Made by a program: the position numbers and the translations under genes. DNA of 6,393 bases from an uncultured Prevotella sp. (GTDB taxonomy: Bacteria > Bacteroidota > Bacteroidia > Bacteroidales > Bacteroidaceae): contig USJD01000195.1 in assembly GCA_900554835.1 (NCBI GenBank), positions 1-6,393 of the forward strand. The letters are read 5' to 3'. Positions within the stretch are counted from its first letter, which is position 1, and the number at the start of each line of letters is the position of its first letter. The notes beneath the pieces were generated by a model, which was not told the DNA's origin, ran no database searches, and worked only from the letters and a program-made list of their open reading frames with translations. Positions 3,690-6,393 of this stretch are shown piece after piece.

Positions 3690-5183
3690 TTATTTCTTGA
3701 TAGTAAACTCAAATTTCAAACCACCCTCCGGCAAGTTATTCACCCGGATGGTACCACCATGCAGCAGCACGGCATTCTTCACGATGGCAAGGCCCAGCCC
3801 CGTTCCACCCATTTTACGGCTCCTTCCCTTATCCACACGGTAGAAGCGTTCGAAGAGGCGGGCGAGATGCTCCTGCGGCACACCCTGACCATTATCTCTG
3901 AAGACAAAATGCCACTTGTTGCCTATTTCCTTACCCTCCAGCGTGATGGTCGTCCCGTCACCGGCATAAGCAATGGCATTATCCGTAAGATTGCGGAACA
4001 CACTATAGAGCAGACTGCGGTTTCCCTTCACCACGATGCGCTCAGGCAGCAGGTTGTGGAATCCCATCTTGTGCTCCTCCCTTTCCAGCGCCGTTTCCCT
4101 CATGATGTCTCCCACCATCTTCGTGATATCCACCGCCTCGAAGTCTATCATGTCCGAACCGTCGTCCAGTCTGTTTAGCGTCGAGATGTCTCTCAGCAGG
4201 GAGGTAAGCCGTTCGCTCTGTGCATAACATCTCTGCAGGAACTGCTCCTTCATCTCCTCGCTGATATGCGGATTGTCGAGTATCGTCTCCAGATAGCCCT
4301 GTATGCTCGCCACCGGAGTCTTCAGTTCATGAGCGATATTCTGCGTCAGTTGCCTTTTCAGGATATCCTGTTCCCTTCGGGTGGTCTGGATACGCTTATA
4401 CATCTTGATGATGCGTTCAGCAATTTCACCCAGTTCATCATCCGGGAATTTAGCCAGATCCTCTATCTCCAAGCTCTCGTTGTGGTCGGCCTTGTAGGCG
4501 AAGATGCGGAGCTTAGCCACATTCTTGCCCAACCGATGAGTGAATCGGTAGAGCACGATGGTCAGGAGGATGATGGCGAAAACGGCAAACCAGATGTAAT
4601 GCTGGTCAGCCTGCAGCGATTTAGAGAGATCATCATTATAAGGTAAGGCACTTCTGATGATGATAGAGTCGGCAGGGAAATAGGAAGCCACATAGAAGTA
4701 ATCCTGCTTCAGGGTCTTCGACTCTCGTTCCACGCTCGATCCCTGTCCATTCTTCAGCGCCTCTTGTATCTCCTTGCGGTTCAAGTGATTGGCAAAACGG
4801 TCATAGTGCTTGCTCATATTGTCGTACACCACCTTGCCGTCGGGCCTTATCAGGGTAACACGCAGATCCTTGCTTTCATGTTCACGGATGAAAGCATTCA
4901 GTTTGGTTTCCGCCACGACGAGTTTCGAGCGACTCACGCTGGGCAGAGTCTCCAGACTATCGCCGTTGCTCAAGATGATTCCCCTGTCATGAGCCAGCGA
5001 GAGATCCTCCGCTAAGAGGGCGTTGTAGTTTTCCAGTTTCATCGTGAGCGTACTGATCTTATACTGTTTCTCACGAGTCTGCTGGAACATGATAAAACTG
5101 ACAGCGAACACAAGGAACACCGTCAGCACCATGAGATACAGTTTTCGCCCAACTTTGGATTTCGTCTTTTTTATTTTCAGCAT
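3690..5183 (-). CDS. Membrane sensor histidine kinase (PhoR-like architecture)
   Basis: This 497-residue inner-membrane kinase should autophosphorylate on His285 and pass the phosphate to the regulator encoded just upstream. A membrane helix (about 15-33) and a second one (about 196-213) enclose a periplasmic domain of some 160 residues. That domain contains LRVTLIRPDGKVVYDN (107-122), typical of the PAS/sCache fold of PhoR/WalK-type sensors. A HAMP-like linker (about 213-265, PDDELGEIAERI) leads to HisKA with NIAHELKTP (282-290). The ATPase domain follows: N box around Asn398/Asn402, RDNGQGVP (429-436), FERFYRV (444-450) and GGTGLGLAI (459-467). All catalytic motifs are intact. The ATG at 5181-5183 has AAAGGA at 5192-5197 (minus strand) as ribosome site, 17 nt after the regulator's stop. 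The ligand is unknown; PhoR naming would rest on architecture alone. Confidence 0.93.
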   Translation of the reverse strand: MLKIKKTKSKVGRKLYLMVLTVFLVFAVSFIMFQQTREKQYKISTLTMKLENYNALLAEDLSLAHDRGIILSNGDSLETLPSVSRSKLVVAETKLNAFIREHESKDLRVTLIRPDGKVVYDNMSKHYDRFANHLNRKEIQEALKNGQGSSVERESKTLKQDYFYVASYFPADSIIIRSALPYNDDLSKSLQADQHYIWFAVFAIILLTIVLYRFTHRLGKNVAKLRIFAYKADHNESLEIEDLAKFPDDELGEIAERIIKMYKRIQTTRREQDILKRQLTQNIAHELKTPVASIQGYLETILDNPHISEEMKEQFLQRCYAQSERLTSLLRDISTLNRLDDGSDMIDFEAVDITKMVGDIMRETALEREEHKMGFHNLLPERIVVKGNRSLLYSVFRNLTDNAIAYAGDGTTITLEGKEIGNKWHFVFRDNGQGVPQEHLARLFERFYRVDKGRSRKMGGTGLGLAIVKNAVLLHGGTIRVNNLPEGGLKFEFTIKK

Positions 5184-5201
5184 AAATAAAATCCTTTCTT
5201 A

Positions 5202-5897
5202 TCACGCATCAAAATAATATCCGAAGCCAAGTCGGGTGACGATGCACTTCGCAAACTTACCGATTTTCTTTCTCATACGGGTGATGTTGACATCCACCGT
5301 GCGGTCGAGCACGAGCACATCCTTAGGCCATACACGGTCGATGAGTTCCTGGCGGGAGAAGACTCTACCCTTCTCTTCCAGGAGAAGTCGGAGCAATTCA
5401 AATTCTGTTTTGGTGAAAGGCACATCCTCTCCATCAATGCTCACCGTCTTCTTGTCGATATTGAGCACCAATCCCTGATAGCTAATGACGGTAGGTTCAG
5501 CATCCTTGCCCTGCTTATCGGCAGTACGGCGGATGACAGCCCTCACACGCACCATCACCTCACGGATAGAGAAAGGTTTGGAGATATAGTCGTCAGCCCC
5601 GAGATTGAAACCGGTAACGGTATCGTTCTCAGTATCGCGAGCCGTCAGGAATATAATAGGAATCTGAGCCGTAGCCACATTCTCCTTGAGTTTCTTCGCC
5701 AGCTGGAATCCGCTCATACCTCCCATCATCACATCGAGCAGCAAGAGGTCGTAGGAAGCAATGTCTTTCTCCAGAGCTTCCTCAGCCGAGTTGGCAGTTT
5801 CCACCTGATACCCCTCGGTTTCCAAGTTAAACTTCAGAATCTCACAGAGGTCCTGTTCATCATCCACCACAAGGATTTTATAGTTCTTTTCGTCCAT
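5202..5897 (-). CDS. OmpR/PhoB-family response regulator
   Basis: This 231-residue cytoplasmic DNA-binding regulator has a receiver domain (6-124) with acidic pair Asp12-Asp13, phospho-acceptor Asp55 (LLLLDVMM), switch Thr85 (FLTA) and Tyr104, and Lys107 (SKPF). Its C-terminal winged helix (about 136-230) shows FTKTEFELLRLL (161-172), the recognition-helix segment RTVDVNITRMRKKIG (199-213) and GFGYYF (224-229), as in PhoB/OmpR proteins. I chose the ATG at 5895-5897, giving MDEKNYKILVVDDE. A longer frame opens at 5975, but that start lies upstream of the promoter's -7 box (5948-5955), and the extra 26 residues are not receiver sequence. It is first in a two-gene operon with the kinase. Direct repeats just upstream of its promoter suggest that it controls itself. 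Confidence 0.94.
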   Translation of the reverse strand: MDEKNYKILVVDDEQDLCEILKFNLETEGYQVETANSAEEALEKDIASYDLLLLDVMMGGMSGFQLAKKLKENVATAQIPIIFLTARDTENDTVTGFNLGADDYISKPFSIREVMVRVRAVIRRTADKQGKDAEPTVISYQGLVLNIDKKTVSIDGEDVPFTKTEFELLRLLLEEKGRVFSRQELIDRVWPKDVLVLDRTVDVNITRMRKKIGKFAKCIVTRLGFGYYFDA

Positions 5898-5947
5898 CTT
5901 TATAATATATAATAATGTATATATAGCCTGAGGTCTTTCCTCGGGTG

Positions 5948-5955
5948 CAAAGATA
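5948..5955 (-). promoter_or_regulatory. -7 box of the regulator-kinase operon promoter
   Basis: TATCTTTG on the minus strand perfectly fits TAnnTTTG and predicts a start near 5941, about 43 nt before the regulator's ATG. No TTTG is found 19-21 bp upstream; that position (about 5975-5979) holds GTGTTACAG instead. A good -7 with a missing -33 suggests a promoter that depends on an activator. Confidence 0.65.
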
Positions 5956-5967
5956 CGACAAAAAATC

Positions 5968-5993
5968 TGTAACACGCATTACATTCTATTACA
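5968..5993 (-). promoter_or_regulatory. Candidate response-regulator site at the operon promoter
   Basis: Read on the minus strand, TGTAAT (5988-5993) is repeated exactly as TGTAAT (5978-5983) with 10-bp spacing, and the second copy is also half of an inverted repeat TGTAA-N6-TTACA (5968-5983). Ten-to-eleven-bp direct repeats are the usual site layout for OmpR/PhoB-type regulators, and TTACA resembles Pho-box half-sites of PhoP/PhoB. The block covers and abuts the missing -33 position. Confidence 0.45.
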
Positions 5994-6024
5994 ATTTCAT
6001 TTCAAAAGCAAGTAAAAAGTGTGA

Positions 6025-6050
6025 CGGGAATCATAGTTGCCTGATTCCTG
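6025..6050. repeat. Inverted repeat midway between divergent promoters
   Basis: CGGGAATCA (6025-6033) and TGATTCCTG (6042-6050) are complementary over nine positions, counting one G-T pair, with an 8-nt centre. It lies in untranscribed DNA between the operon promoter and the promoter of the exported protein, so a protein-binding site is more likely than an RNA hairpin. Confidence 0.35.
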
Positions 6051-6120
6051 CAAAATCAACTGCTGTTTTCGAGCACAATCAAAACACATTCTACAAAGTC
6101 AAGAAAAAGCCCGTTTCTGC

Positions 6121-6140
6121 GTTAATAAACGTTACAAAAC
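6121..6140 (+). promoter_or_regulatory. Direct repeat abutting the -33 box of the rightward promoter
   Basis: GTTAATAAAC followed at once by GTTACAAAAC gives two 10-bp units matching at 8 of 10 positions and ending at the base before the -33 TTG. The second unit contains TTACA, the same word as in the repeats at the divergent regulator promoter. Position and spacing fit binding of the neighbouring OmpR-family regulator as an activator. Confidence 0.4.
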
Positions 6141-6171
6141 TTGCAGTTGTCAAAAGTTTTACCTATCTTTG
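6141..6171 (+). promoter_or_regulatory. Promoter of the exported protein gene
   Basis: TTG (6141-6143) and a perfect TATCTTTG (6164-6171) are separated by 20 bp, fitting the Bacteroidota consensus. Transcription should start near 6178, giving an A/T-rich leader of about 34 nt before the ATG at 6212. Confidence 0.75.
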
Positions 6172-6211
6172 GGCATATAATTCATCTTTTACTTATACTA
6201 TATTACATTTT

Positions 6212-6393
6212 ATGAGAAACGTATTGACCATGATTGTGGCCGCTATGCTATGCATGGGCGGTTATGCCACTGATTTTAAAAACGTAACTAAAACCGGGAA
6301 ATTGGACGCACTAAGCTTGATTGCCATCCAGCAGATGGAACAAGCCAAAGAAAGCACGTCTCAAGCCAAAGGTTTCGGAGGAACGAGTACGAC
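6212..6393 (+). CDS. Exported protein, N-terminal part (runs off the window)
   Basis: Sixty codons are visible. MRNVLTMIVAAMLCMGGYA forms a Sec signal peptide, with cleavage expected after Ala19 before Thr-Asp-Phe. The Cys at residue 14 is not in a lipobox. The following KTGKLDALSLIAIQQMEQAK has the look of a helical propeptide such as those before secreted serine peptidases (S8 type) in Bacteroidales, then turns Gly/Ser/Thr-rich (FGGTST). This family suggestion is weak, because no catalytic part is inside the window. It is divergent from the two-component operon, and its promoter carries a repeat related to the one at the regulator's promoter, so it may be a target of that system. Confidence 0.7.
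   Translation, partial: MRNVLTMIVAAMLCMGGYATDFKNVTKTGKLDALSLIAIQQMEQAKESTSQAKGFGGTST

Noticed and set aside
3595..5478. Several open frames antisense to, or in another frame of, the kinase and regulator genes (for example 3759-4178, 4266-4646, 4764-5015, 5236-5478 plus; 4042-4230 minus)
   Set aside because: They are shadows of genes with intact catalytic motifs, show low-complexity or arginine/serine-rich translations, and have no promoters or signals of their own. The frame 3595-3843 also runs through the terminator hairpin and tandem repeats.
5898..5975. Longer start for the response regulator at 5975
   Set aside because: The added 26 residues are unlike receiver domains, and the start would lie upstream of the operon's -7 box at 5948-5955, outside the transcript.

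Overview
The window looks like chromosomal DNA of a gut or oral Bacteroidales bacterium, most likely Prevotella/Segatella. Three things point there: promoters with the Bacteroidota -7 box TAnnTTTG and a TTG/TTTG box 19-20 bp upstream, A-rich leaders that mostly lack strong Shine-Dalgarno sequences, and the protein families present. The genus is inferred from general resemblance, not from a search.

Layout. Bases 1-29 hold the first codons of a leftward gene with its own promoter (71-102). A divergent promoter (239-276) drives a small secreted outer-membrane beta-barrel protein (397-930) through a roughly 114-nt leader that contains a possible 16-codon upstream ORF. The barrel gene ends at a strong intrinsic terminator (968-1015). 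The gap at 1016-1497 holds two structured intergenic elements, then a promoter and a striking 83-bp chain of helically phased palindromes (1399-1481) directly before an AAA ATPase gene of the DUF4143 class (1498-2676). A hairpin (2722-2747) separates it from a convergent, N-terminally truncated lipoprotein-type pseudogene (2806-3381, minus strand). A terminator hairpin and short tandem repeats follow.

The right half (3690-5897, minus strand) is an OmpR/PhoB-type response regulator gene followed 17 nt later by a membrane histidine kinase gene, a two-gene operon ending at the hairpin 3545-3605. Divergent from it, an exported protein of uncertain family starts at 6212 and runs off the window. 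Both divergent promoters carry 10-bp-spaced direct repeats (TTACA-like) where an OmpR-family regulator would bind. This suggests autoregulation of the operon and co-regulation of the exported protein.

The kinase/regulator genes look like ordinary core genes. The stretch from about 1016 to 3680 looks accessory: an AT-richer ATPase gene, palindromic repeats and a decayed gene. The best candidate for something undescribed is the ATPase together with its phased palindrome array.
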